This document shows positions 25,011-32,927 of a stretch of 64,000 bases of DNA, piece after piece. The DNA is taken from NCBI GenBank assembly GCA_030427585.1, contig JAUIBW010000018.1, forward strand, positions 38,775 to 102,774. The letters are read 5' to 3'. The stretch's first letter is position 1. Each line of letters starts with the position of its first letter. This stretch comes from Bacteroidia bacterium. Lineage in GTDB: Bacteria; Bacteroidota; Bacteroidia; Flavobacteriales; Flavobacteriaceae. A program made the position numbers and the translations under genes. The notes under the pieces were generated by a model, which worked only from the letters and a program-made list of their open reading frames with translations, did no database searches and was not told the origin of the DNA.

Positions 25011-26486
25011 ATGAAATCAAAAAAACCATTTGTATTGTTATCTAATACAGGATTGTTTATAGGAGTTCTATTAATGATCTTGTCTGCCTGCTCAGAAAAT
25101 AAGGAAGCCGAGGCAAAGAATTATTTGGGGCCAGAAGGCATTCCTGTAAGCCAGGAAATGATTGCCGAATTAACTTCACCTCCTAACGTACCTGGGCCTA
25201 CAGGAAGAAGAAAAGCAAAGAAGCTTATCGTAAATATGGAGGTTTTAGAAGAAGAAGGGGAGATGACAGATGGGGTAAAATATGTGTATTGGACGTTTGG
25301 AGGCTCAGTACCGGGGAGTTTTATAAGAACAAAAATTGGGGATGAAGTAGAGTTTCACTTAAAAAACCATCCAGATAATAAATTACCTCATAATATAGAT
25401 TTACATGCTGTAACGGGACCAGGAGGTGGTGCAACATCTTCTTTTGTTGCTCCTGGGCACGAAACCCAATTTTCTTTTAAAGTATTAAACCCAGGGTTAT
25501 ACGTGTATCACTGTGCAACAGCTCCAGTGGGAATGCATATTGCTAATGGGATGTATGGGTTAATACTTGTTGAACCCGAAGAAGGTCTTCCTCCTGTAGA
25601 TAAAGAATATTATGTAATGCAAGGAGATTTTTATACCAAAGGAGAAAATGGAGATAGAGGATTACAGCCTTTTGATATGAAAAAAGCTGTAGATGAAGAT
25701 GCTGATTATGTAGTTTTTAACGGAAAAGTTGGTTCGTTAACAGGAGATAATGCTATTACTGCAAATGTTGGAGAAACTGTAAGATTATACGTAGGTAATG
25801 GAGGACCAAACCTTGTTTCTTCTTTTCATGTTATCGGAGAAATTTTTGATGTCGTTAGGGTAGAAGGAGGAGATCTGATCAATGAAAATGTGCAAACTAC
25901 TCTTGTTCCTGCAGGAGGCGCAGCTATCGTAGAATTTAAAGTTGATGTTCCGGGAACTTTCATTTTAGTAGATCACTCTATTTTTAGGGCCTTTAATAAA
26001 GGTGCTTTAGGGATGCTAAAAGTACAAGGAGAAGAGAACAAGAAAATTTATTCTGGTAAACAGGAAGAAGGAGTGTATCAACCCGAAGGGAGTGGAATCC
26101 AGGAAATGCCGGTTGATAAAGGCGTAGCACAAACTGAAGAAACAGCAAAATCACTACAGGAAAAAATGGAATTTGGTAAAGCCACTTATATGAGAACTTG
26201 TTTTGCCTGTCATCAGGCCGAAGGGCAAGGAATTCCTAATGCTTTTCCACCTCTAGCTAAATCAGATTATTTAAATGCTGATCTAAATCGTGCTATTGAT
26301 ATTGTGTTACATGGTAAAACAGGAGAAATTACTGTAAATGGTGAAAAATACAATAGTGTAATGACTAAACAGGATTTAACAGATGAAGAGGTAGCCAACG
26401 TGCTTACCTATATATATAACAGTTGGGGTAATTCTAAAAAAGAAGTAACAACATCTATGGTCGCAAATAGAAGAAATACACATTAA
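25011..26486 (+). CDS. nirK: Copper-containing nitrite reductase fused to a C-terminal cytochrome c domain
   Basis: 491 residues with a lipoprotein-type signal (lipobox LSAC near residue 27). Two cupredoxin domains carry the type 1 copper ligands ([27 protein letters not shown]) and the type 2 histidines (DLHA, YHC, VDHSIF). A linker rich in Glu and Gln follows, then a class I cytochrome c domain with CFACH at about residues 397-401 and an axial-Met candidate in NSVMTKQ. It reduces nitrite to NO in the periplasm; the attached heme domain is probably the electron inlet. The SUMF1-type gene downstream matches nirV. FNR-type promoter and inverted repeat lie upstream. Confidence 0.94.
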   Translation: MKSKKPFVLLSNTGLFIGVLLMILSACSENKEAEAKNYLGPEGIPVSQEMIAELTSPPNVPGPTGRRKAKKLIVNMEVLEEEGEMTDGVKYVYWTFGGSVPGSFIRTKIGDEVEFHLKNHPDNKLPHNIDLHAVTGPGGGATSSFVAPGHETQFSFKVLNPGLYVYHCATAPVGMHIANGMYGLILVEPEEGLPPVDKEYYVMQGDFYTKGENGDRGLQPFDMKKAVDEDADYVVFNGKVGSLTGDNAITANVGETVRLYVGNGGPNLVSSFHVIGEIFDVVRVEGGDLINENVQTTLVPAGGAAIVEFKVDVPGTFILVDHSIFRAFNKGALGMLKVQGEENKKIYSGKQEEGVYQPEGSGIQEMPVDKGVAQTEETAKSLQEKMEFGKATYMRTCFACHQAEGQGIPNAFPPLAKSDYLNADLNRAIDIVLHGKTGEITVNGEKYNSVMTKQDLTDEEVANVLTYIYNSWGNSKKEVTTSMVANRRNTH

Positions 26487-26499
26487 AATTATAAAATAA

Positions 26500-27291
26500 A
26501 TGAAAACTCCTCCTTTAAAAATAATTTTCTTTTTTGCTATATGTATAGGATATGCAGTAAATAGTGTTATAGCACAAACAGAAAATATGGTTACTGTTAA
26601 AGGAGGGGTTTATATTCCTCTATACGGAGTTGATTCTACCACTGTAAAGGTCGATGATTTTTTAATGGATGTTTACCCTGTATCAAATAGTGAATTTTTA
26701 GCATTTGTTAAGAAATACCCGCAATGGAAACGAAGCCATGTAAAGCGTTTATTTGCAGATAAGAATTATCTAGTGCTTTGGAAAGATGATAATACACTAA
26801 GTGATCAATTAAAACCTAATTCTCCAATAACAGGTATATCATGGTTTGCTGCTAAAAAATATTGTGAGTGCCAAGGGAAAAGATTACCCACTATTGATGA
26901 GTGGGAATATGCTGCAATGGCTGATGATAAGACGATAGATGCAAGAAAAAAAGAAACCTATAATCAATACATTTTAGAATGGTATGAAACCCCTAAATCT
27001 TTTAACAATAGCATAGGGTCTACTTTTAAAAACTATTGGGGCATATATGATTTACATGGGCTGGTATGGGAATGGACACTGGATTTTAACTCAGTACTGA
27101 TATCAGGAGAGTCTAGAAAAGATGTAGATAAAGACAGTAATTTATTTTGTGGTAGTGCAGCAGTGGGAGCTTCAGATTTAATGAATTATGCAGCGTTTAT
27201 GCGCTATGCTTTTAGAGGCAGTATGAAAGCAAATTATGCAGTAAAGAATTTGGGATTTCGTTGCGTAAAAGATATTGATATAACCCCTTAG
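26500..27291 (+). CDS. nirV: SUMF1/formylglycine-generating-enzyme-fold protein, NirV-like
   Basis: 263 residues with a signal peptide (cleavage near VIAQ) and the FGE-sulfatase domain: MDVYPVSNSEFLAFVKK, SPITGISWFAAKKYCECQGKRLPTIDEWEYAAM, DLHGLVWEWTLDF and the C-terminal RGSM...NLGFRCVK. NirV proteins of this fold accompany NirK in many denitrifiers, and their role is unproven. Only 13 bp separate it from nirK, so they form an operon. The catalytic cysteine pair of true formylglycine generators is not evident, so it probably does not modify sulfatases. Confidence 0.82.
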   Translation: MKTPPLKIIFFFAICIGYAVNSVIAQTENMVTVKGGVYIPLYGVDSTTVKVDDFLMDVYPVSNSEFLAFVKKYPQWKRSHVKRLFADKNYLVLWKDDNTLSDQLKPNSPITGISWFAAKKYCECQGKRLPTIDEWEYAAMADDKTIDARKKETYNQYILEWYETPKSFNNSIGSTFKNYWGIYDLHGLVWEWTLDFNSVLISGESRKDVDKDSNLFCGSAAVGASDLMNYAAFMRYAFRGSMKANYAVKNLGFRCVKDIDITP

Positions 27292-27339
27292 ACTCATAAG
27301 ACAAAACTCAAATGCATAATGTATGTTAAATCACCAAAT

Positions 27340-27963
27340 ATGATTAAAATGAATATCATAAAAATTTTACTATTAGGGACAATTATTGTGTTGAGCTCTT
27401 GTAATAAAGAAAAAAAGCAAGAAGAAGTAGCTGTATCAGAATCCACTTCCAAAGAAGACAATACTTCTATTTCAGAACTTTCGATCTACAACTTACCTGC
27501 TATTTGGACCACTCAGGATAATAAAAAAATAGAACTCAAAGAATTAAAAGGAGATGTTCTTGTAATGGTAATGATTTATACCTCTTGTAAAGCAGCCTGC
27601 CCGAGATTGGTTGCTGATATGAGAGATATAGAAGCTCAAATTCCAGACTCTAAAAAAGAGAATGTTAAACTCTTATTAGTAAGTATTGACCCAGAGACCG
27701 ATACCCCCGAGAGACTTAAAAAATTCTCTATTGAGAACGAAATGGAATCTGACCAATGGCTATTTCTTAGAGGTACTAAATCTGATACAAGAGAATTTGC
27801 AGCAGTTCTAGCTGTTAATTACAAAAAAATATCACCAATGGATTTTTCACACTCTAATATCATAAGTGTTTTTGATCAGGGTGGAGAGTTAGTACATCAG
27901 CAAGAAGGATTAGGAGTAAACAATAAAGAAACTGTAGATAAAATTATAGAGTTGGCGCATTAA
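27340..27963 (+). CDS. SCO1/SenC family copper chaperone lipoprotein
   Basis: The frame opens at 27319, but MIKMNIIKILLLGTIIVLSSC from 27340 is a proper lipoprotein signal, so 207 residues are assigned. The thioredoxin fold has the copper motif YTSCKAACP (CxxxC) and the distant His in DFSHSN, as in SCO/SenC proteins, plus VSIDPETDTPERLKKF. SCO proteins deliver copper to CuA sites, here plausibly that of NosZ or of an oxidase. It follows nirV by about 48 bp. A good terminator is not seen before the cytochrome c promoter. Confidence 0.88.
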   Translation: MIKMNIIKILLLGTIIVLSSCNKEKKQEEVAVSESTSKEDNTSISELSIYNLPAIWTTQDNKKIELKELKGDVLVMVMIYTSCKAACPRLVADMRDIEAQIPDSKKENVKLLLVSIDPETDTPERLKKFSIENEMESDQWLFLRGTKSDTREFAAVLAVNYKKISPMDFSHSNIISVFDQGGELVHQQEGLGVNNKETVDKIIELAH

Positions 27964-28032
27964 TTAAAAAGAAATATAGTCTTTTATCCCCTTCTATTTA
28001 AGAATTTCCCGTTTAATTTTCTGAAAATAAGA

Positions 28033-28101
28033 AATAAAAGACTAATTTGTCTTAAATATGATTTTTATCATATTTATGTCCCCTTCTCATACTTAATTTT
28101 G
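28033..28101 (+). promoter_or_regulatory. Composite FNR-type promoter of the cytochrome c gene
   Basis: AAAAGAC-TAATTT-GTCTTAA (28036-28055), ATGATTTTTATCAT (28058-28071, centre 28064.5) and TAATTTTG (28094-28101), an exact TAnnTTTG box. Spacings are 19 and 33 bp. This is the cleanest example of the shared promoter design. Confidence 0.7.
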
Positions 28102-28170
28102 TCTTATACAATCAAAATAATACTTCTCTTAAGAAATGAATTTTTGAACAATAATCTTAAATCTATTAAA

Positions 28171-28677
28171 ATGATTAGACTAGACAAATTGATCCTCTTA
28201 CTTGCTGTTACTTTATTGATAAGTTGCGGAGGAAAAGAAGAAAAAAAGGAAGAGCAAATTAAAATAGGAAAGAGCACAACAACTCAAAAAAAAGAAACCA
28301 AACCAGTTTCTACGGGCACTCCTGCATCAAAAAAAGTTGATCTTACAAATAAGGGTGTAGGCCCAATCAAAGATTTAGTGTTAGATGCCACTATCGATGA
28401 GAAAATGGCTGCTCAGGGAGCCGAACTCTTTAAGACAAAATGTACTGCTTGTCATAAAACTCATAAGAAGTTTATTGGTCCAGCTCCTGTTGATATTTTA
28501 AAAAGAAGAACTCCGGAATGGGTAATGAATATGATTCTGGATCCTGAAAAAATGATTAAAGAAGACCCATTGGCTCAAGAGTTATTAAAAGAACATAATG
28601 GCTCTCCTATGGCGAATCAAAGCTTAAAAGAGGAAGAAGCCAGAGCTATTTTAGAATACTTCAGGACATTAAAATAA
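28171..28677 (+). CDS. Cytochrome c lipoprotein of the nos region
   Basis: The frame can start at 28099, but that codon lies in the -7 box. The ATG at 28171 gives a lipoprotein signal (lipobox LLISC, Cys19) and 168 residues. After a Lys/Thr-rich linker comes a single heme c site, CTACH at 91-95, in TKCTACHKTHKKFIGPA, with SPMANQ as likely axial-Met loop. It is probably a periplasmic electron donor for NosZ or NirK, anchored to a membrane. A monoheme cytochrome next to nosZ is usual in clade II nos clusters. Confidence 0.88.
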   Translation: MIRLDKLILLLAVTLLISCGGKEEKKEEQIKIGKSTTTQKKETKPVSTGTPASKKVDLTNKGVGPIKDLVLDATIDEKMAAQGAELFKTKCTACHKTHKKFIGPAPVDILKRRTPEWVMNMILDPEKMIKEDPLAQELLKEHNGSPMANQSLKEEEARAILEYFRTLK

Positions 28678-29031
28678 AAGAGATAAATCAAGTATAGATA
28701 ACTATACAATGAACTAATTTAAACTTTTTCGATTTGTTAAAACATCTAATTTTCACTTAAAACCAAAAAGTTTAAACGAGTTCAATAAGAAAATGTCTTA
28801 GATATATTTTAAAAGAAACTATTATTTAATTGGTAGGAATAACGAAACAAACTACTTGTCTCGATGAAAATCGGGAGCTATGTAACCCCATTGATCTATA
28901 TCAATACTCGTCTGACCATTTAACTAATCAATATAAATGAATGAAATGGGCCATAACAGTTGAGTAGATACCAACCGAGATGCTCAATGGCAAATTCAAT
29001 CTGACAACTAAAAAACAATAAGAAAGAACAG
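28678..29031. other. Intergenic region before the fasciclin/nosZ genes
   Basis: No gene seen. It holds a long imperfect hairpin (GAACT-AA-TTTAAACTTTTT at 28711-28729 paired with AAAAAGTTTAAA-CG-AGTTC at 28765-28783), which may terminate the cytochrome transcript, a canonical FNR box (28891-28904), and copy 2 of the 94-bp leader element (28941-29034). Confidence 0.6.
28891..28904. promoter_or_regulatory. Canonical FNR/DNR-type box before the fasciclin gene
   Basis: TTGATCTATATCAA fits TTGAT-N4-ATCAA exactly. It lies about 135 bp before the fasciclin ATG. No exact TAnnTTTG lies 33 bp downstream (the nearest is TATAAATG at 28932), so the start point is less clear than for the five other promoters. 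It probably drives the fasciclin and nosZ genes. Confidence 0.6.
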
Positions 29032-29034
29032 ATG
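28941..29034 (+). repeat. 94-bp duplicated leader element, copy 2 (leader of the fasciclin gene)
   Basis: Ungapped 83/94 match to 17827-17920. Its last three bases are the fasciclin start codon. The arms ATCTG (28999-29003) and CAGAT (29029-29033) enclose an A-rich loop, and GGCCA...TGGC and TTGAG...CTCAA further up could form a second stem. The final 35 bases recur before the copper receptor (14837-14871) and loosely before nosZ (29641-29675). Confidence 0.75.
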
Positions 29035-29610
29035 AAAACAACCAAAGTAACTTTTTTGATTTTACTATGCATTACTTTCTTGCTAAGTTGTAAAACTGAA
29101 ACTAAGAAAGAGCAGGTAGATTCGACCACCAAAAGTGTAGTTAGAGAAACTGAAGAAAAACAAGGACAAGCATTTATCCAGGATGATGAAGCGACGCCTA
29201 ATGTACTTAATATAGCCATTGGTTCTAAAGATCATACTACATTGGTAGCAGCTGTTCAGGCTGCTGGTTTAGAAAATGCCTTGGTAAATGCAGGGCCCTT
29301 AATGGTATTTGCTCCTACTAATGAAGCGTTTGATGCATTACCAGCCGGAACAGTAGAAAATCTTTTGAAACCAGAAAATAAAGATGCACTGGCAAATATT
29401 TTGAAATACCATGTAACTCCTGGTAATTATTCAAAAGATTTTTTGAAAAAATTTAAGAAGCTAGGTCAATCCAATGGTATAGATGTAAAAGTAACTAAAG
29501 AGGGTGGTGATGTTTTTATAGGAGAAGCTAAAATTATAGCAAGTATTCCTGCTGGTAACGGAATAGTACATGTTATTGATAAAGTACTACTTCCTCCATC
29601 TAATGAATAA
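29032..29610 (+). CDS. Fasciclin-domain lipoprotein
   Basis: 192 residues: lipoprotein signal (MKTTKVTFLILLCITFLLSC, Cys20), an acidic/charged linker, then one fasciclin (FAS1) domain with TTLVAAVQAAGLENAL, GPLMVFAPTNEAFDALPAGTVENLL, LANILKYHVTPG and NGIVHVIDKVLLPP. Fasciclin domains mediate adhesion or protein contacts. Genes of this type occur beside nosZ in Bacteroidota, but no function there is established. It lies 62 bp before nosZ and probably shares its transcript. Confidence 0.88.
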   Translation: MKTTKVTFLILLCITFLLSCKTETKKEQVDSTTKSVVRETEEKQGQAFIQDDEATPNVLNIAIGSKDHTTLVAAVQAAGLENALVNAGPLMVFAPTNEAFDALPAGTVENLLKPENKDALANILKYHVTPGNYSKDFLKKFKKLGQSNGIDVKVTKEGGDVFIGEAKIIASIPAGNGIVHVIDKVLLPPSNE

Positions 29611-29672
29611 ATGAATAAAAACTGACCTATACTATAGCAGATTTGACCACCAAAACAATAAATATAAATCAG

Positions 29673-31640
29673 ATGAAACAAATATCTAAAATACTCTTTT
29701 TAACAGCAGTACTTAGCATGATAATAAGTAGTTGTGCCGATGTTAATAAGGATAAAAAAGTGACCGACGGAGCTTTGGGTTCTAATGCAGCAGAAAAAGT
29801 TTACGTTGCTCCCGGAGAGCATGACGAATTTTATGCATTCGTCTCAGGAGGATTTAGCGGACAATTATCCGTGTATGGGCTCCCGTCAGGAAGACTATTT
29901 AAAGTAATTCCTGTTTTTTCACAAGATGCAGAAAAAGCCTGGGGCTATAATGAAGAAACAAAGCCAATGCTTAATACCTCTTATGGTTTTGTTCCTTGGG
30001 ATGATGCTCACCACCCTGATATATCACAAACTAATGGAGAAGTCGATGGACGGTGGGTTTTTATTAATGGAAACAATACTCCAAGAATTGCAAAAATTGA
30101 TCTAAGTACTTTCGAGACTACAGAAATAATTGAAGTACCTAATAGTGCTGGTAACCATAGTTCTTCTTTTGTAACAGAGAATACAGAGTATGTAGTAGCG
30201 GGAACTCGTTTTTCTGTACCTGTACCACAAGAAGATATTGCTATCAAAGAATACAAAGGAAAATTTAAAGGAGCTGTATCTTTTATTAGTGTAGATCCTG
30301 ATCATGGAACCATGGAAATGGCTTTTCAGATTTTATTGCCTGGTTTTAACTATGATTTAGCACACCCCGGTAGAGGAGCTTCACATGGTTGGTTCTTTTT
30401 TACTACATATAATACAGAAGAAGCAAATTCTTTATTAGAAGTAAATGCATCTCAAAATGATAAAGACTTTATCGCTGCAATCAATTGGAAAAAGGCAGAA
30501 GAATATATTAAACAGGGAAAATTTAAGACGATGCCGGCTAATTATGCACATAATGTATATGATGAGAAAACGCACACAGCTACCTCTACAATGAAAAAAG
30601 AAGTAAAAGTATTAGATCCTGCAGAATGCCCAGGTCTGGTATACTTTTTACCAACACCAAAATCACCACATGGTTGTGATGTAGACCCATCGGGAGAATA
30701 TATTGTGGGTAATGGTAAACTTTCGGCTGACCTCACAGTGCACTCGTTTAGTAAGATGATTAAGGCTATCGAAAATAAACAGTTTGATGGTGATGCATAC
30801 GGAATTCCGATTATTAAATTTGAAGATGCACTGGCCGGTGTTGTTTCTCAAGCTGGTCTGGGACCATTACATACCGAGTTTGATGGTAAAGGAAACGGAT
30901 ATACCACGTTCTTTATTTCTTCCGAGGTAGTAAAATGGAAACTAGAAAGTTGGGAAGTAATAGACAGAAAGCCTACATACTATTCTGTAGGTCATTTGAT
31001 GATTCCGGGTGGAAACTCTAGAAAACCATTTGGTAAATATGTGCTAGCGATGAACAAGATAACCAAAGACCGTTATCTACCCACCGGACCAGAAGTTACA
31101 CAATCTGCACAGTTATATGATATCACAGGTGAAAAAATGGAATTACTATTAGATTTTCCAACTATTGGAGAACCACATTATGCTGCCGGTATTGCAGCAG
31201 ATCTAATAAAACCTCGTTCTAAAAAAATCTATAAGTTAGAAGAAAATGAACATAAGTATGCCGTTAAAAATAATGAAGATGTAAGAGTAGAACGTGACGG
31301 AAAAGAAGTACACGTATATATGACTATGATTAGAAGCCATTTTACTCCAGATAATATAGAAGGGATTAAAGTAGGAGATAAGGTCTATTTTCATGTCACA
31401 AATTTAGAACAAGATTATGATGTACCACATGGAGTAAGTATGATCGGGGCCAATACTTCTGAGCTGTTAATAATGCCTGGGCAAACAGAAACTTTTGTTT
31501 GGGAACCAAAACAAGTAGGAGTCTGGCCATTCTATTGTACCGATTTTTGTTCGGCACTACATCAAGAGATGCAAGGATATGTAAGGGTATCACCAGCATC
31601 ATCTACTATAGAACTTTCTTGGTCTCTAGGAGAAGATTAA
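29673..31640 (+). CDS. nosZ: Nitrous oxide reductase, Sec-dependent clade II type
   Basis: 655 residues from the ATG at 29673; the frame could begin at a TTG at 29643, but that lies in the leader. The signal is a Sec lipoprotein type (SMIISSC) with no twin-arginine motif, which marks clade II. The seven-bladed propeller shows the CuZ histidines (DDAHHPD, AGNHSSS, GASHGWFF, NYAHNV, SPHGCDV, GPLHTEF, EPHYAAG). The C-terminal cupredoxin has the CuA site CTDFCSALHQEM (Cys622, Cys626, His630, Met633) and DVPHGVS. It reduces N2O to N2 in the periplasm or at the membrane surface. A strong terminator follows, with the accessory genes beyond it. Confidence 0.96.
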   Translation: MKQISKILFLTAVLSMIISSCADVNKDKKVTDGALGSNAAEKVYVAPGEHDEFYAFVSGGFSGQLSVYGLPSGRLFKVIPVFSQDAEKAWGYNEETKPMLNTSYGFVPWDDAHHPDISQTNGEVDGRWVFINGNNTPRIAKIDLSTFETTEIIEVPNSAGNHSSSFVTENTEYVVAGTRFSVPVPQEDIAIKEYKGKFKGAVSFISVDPDHGTMEMAFQILLPGFNYDLAHPGRGASHGWFFFTTYNTEEANSLLEVNASQNDKDFIAAINWKKAEEYIKQGKFKTMPANYAHNVYDEKTHTATSTMKKEVKVLDPAECPGLVYFLPTPKSPHGCDVDPSGEYIVGNGKLSADLTVHSFSKMIKAIENKQFDGDAYGIPIIKFEDALAGVVSQAGLGPLHTEFDGKGNGYTTFFISSEVVKWKLESWEVIDRKPTYYSVGHLMIPGGNSRKPFGKYVLAMNKITKDRYLPTGPEVTQSAQLYDITGEKMELLLDFPTIGEPHYAAGIAADLIKPRSKKIYKLEENEHKYAVKNNEDVRVERDGKEVHVYMTMIRSHFTPDNIEGIKVGDKVYFHVTNLEQDYDVPHGVSMIGANTSELLIMPGQTETFVWEPKQVGVWPFYCTDFCSALHQEMQGYVRVSPASSTIELSWSLGED

Positions 31641-31686
31641 TTTTTTGATCCTACCAGGAAGGAGATAGATTAGTTATATTTCCAAA

Positions 31687-31717
31687 AAAGCGAGAGGGGT
31701 TTTGCCCTCTCGCTTTT
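31687..31717 (+). terminator. Terminator after nosZ
   Basis: AGCGAGAGGG, loop GTTTTG, CCCTCTCGCT and TTTT: a perfect 10-bp GC-rich stem with a T-run, 49 bp after the nosZ stop. It probably reduces transcription into the maturation genes downstream of the abundant enzyme. Confidence 0.9.
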
Positions 31718-31743
31718 AAATCAACTTAAAAAAGATTGTTATC

Positions 31744-32340
31744 ATGAAGAAGAAATCAAGAATATTAATGCTTGTAGGAGCATTGCTACCTTTATTCCTG
31801 TTTGTATTTCCTCTTTGGAATATTACATTAGAAGCTCCTCAATATCCAACCCCGTTGGGAATGGATATCTACATAAATGATTTCGCAGACATGCATCCTC
31901 ATGATATTAAGAATATCAATTTGATGAATCATTATGTAGGAATGAAATACATTCCCGAATCGATTCCAGAATTCAGGATTTTTCCTATCGTGATTATAGT
32001 AATGGCTACTTTAGGTACTGTACTAGCTTTTAAAACAAACTATAAATGGTTTTTGGGATGGTTTATTGTAATGACTCTTTTAGCTTTAGCAGGAATCTAT
32101 GATTTTTATCTTTGGGAACACGACTATGGCCATAATTTAGACCCAAAGGCAATAATGAAATTTACTAATCCAGATGGTACTGTTATGGGGTTTCAACCTC
32201 CTTTATTTGGATCCAAAGATATTTTAAATTTTAGAGCACATTCATACCCTCAACTGGGTGCATATTTTTTAGCAGCAGGAATGGCTTTGACCTTTATCTC
32301 TTATTTCGTGGGGAAACGTGAAAAAACTTCAAAAGTTTGA
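31744..32340 (+). CDS. Four-helix membrane protein of the nos cluster, function unknown
   Basis: 198 residues with hydrophobic segments at about 8-26, 82-100, 103-125 and 172-192, and a periplasmic loop rich in Met, His and Asp (DMHPHDIKNINLMNHYVGMKY). HDYGHNLDP lies between the third and fourth helices. Its place between nosZ and nosL, and the possible metal ligands, suggest a part in NosZ maturation or electron transfer. Clade II clusters often contain a membrane protein (NosB) here, but I cannot confirm homology. It probably shares an operon with nosL (5 bp gap). Confidence 0.6.
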   Translation: MKKKSRILMLVGALLPLFLFVFPLWNITLEAPQYPTPLGMDIYINDFADMHPHDIKNINLMNHYVGMKYIPESIPEFRIFPIVIIVMATLGTVLAFKTNYKWFLGWFIVMTLLALAGIYDFYLWEHDYGHNLDPKAIMKFTNPDGTVMGFQPPLFGSKDILNFRAHSYPQLGAYFLAAGMALTFISYFVGKREKTSKV

Positions 32341-32345
32341 TAAAA

Positions 32346-32792
32346 ATGGAAAAATGTAGCTTTAACAATATCATCTTTTTTGTTTTGATGACCGTATTTT
32401 TTGGTTCGTGTAATGTTCAACCAGAAATTATACATTATGGAGAGGATAATTGTCATTATTGTCGAATGACTATTGTCGATAAAATTCATGGAGCAGAGAT
32501 TGTAACAAAAAAAGGCAAGGTGTTCAAGTTTGATGCTGTAGAGTGTATGATAAATTATTCTGCAGAGATAGATAAAGAAGAAGTGTTACTTTACCTTTCT
32601 AATCACTACGATACTCCAGAAGAATTAATTGATGCAACACAAGCAACTTTTTTGATAAGTAAAAATATATCGAGTCCCATGGGAGCATTTTTGACTTCAT
32701 TTGAGAGTAAATCGAGTGCAGAAAAAGTGAAATCCGAAAAAGGAGGGGATATATTTACGTGGGAAGAACTTTTAAAACACCTAAAGCATTAA
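32346..32792 (+). CDS. nosL: NosL copper chaperone lipoprotein
   Basis: From the ATG at 32346 (a TTG at 32337 overlaps the previous gene) the protein has 148 residues. Lipobox FFGSC at Cys22 is followed by the Cu(I) motif NCHYCRMTI (Cys36, Cys39, Met41) and FDAVECMINY, then ISSPMGAFL; all are typical of NosL. It supplies copper for the CuZ site of NosZ. It lies between the unknown membrane protein and nosD in the usual nos order. Confidence 0.93.
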   Translation: MEKCSFNNIIFFVLMTVFFGSCNVQPEIIHYGEDNCHYCRMTIVDKIHGAEIVTKKGKVFKFDAVECMINYSAEIDKEEVLLYLSNHYDTPEELIDATQATFLISKNISSPMGAFLTSFESKSSAEKVKSEKGGDIFTWEELLKHLKH

Positions 32793-32927
32793 AAAAACAG
32801 GAATATATTTATCTGGTAATTAACGGATAAAATTACAATATCCCGATGAAGGTCGGGAACTATTCGGATTTTATATTGATATGTATGGGTACAAATCTTA
32901 TCCATAGAGAAAGCAAAAAATAAATAA

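Noticed and set aside
27978..27998. Further AAAAGA...TCTTTT element upstream of the cytochrome c promoter
   Set aside because: The spacer is one base shorter than in the five accepted sites and the right copy at 28033 is nearby.
32821..32843. GGATA...TATCC pair before nosD
   Set aside because: The half-sites are nine bases apart instead of four, so it does not fit the norB/Rrf2 operator.
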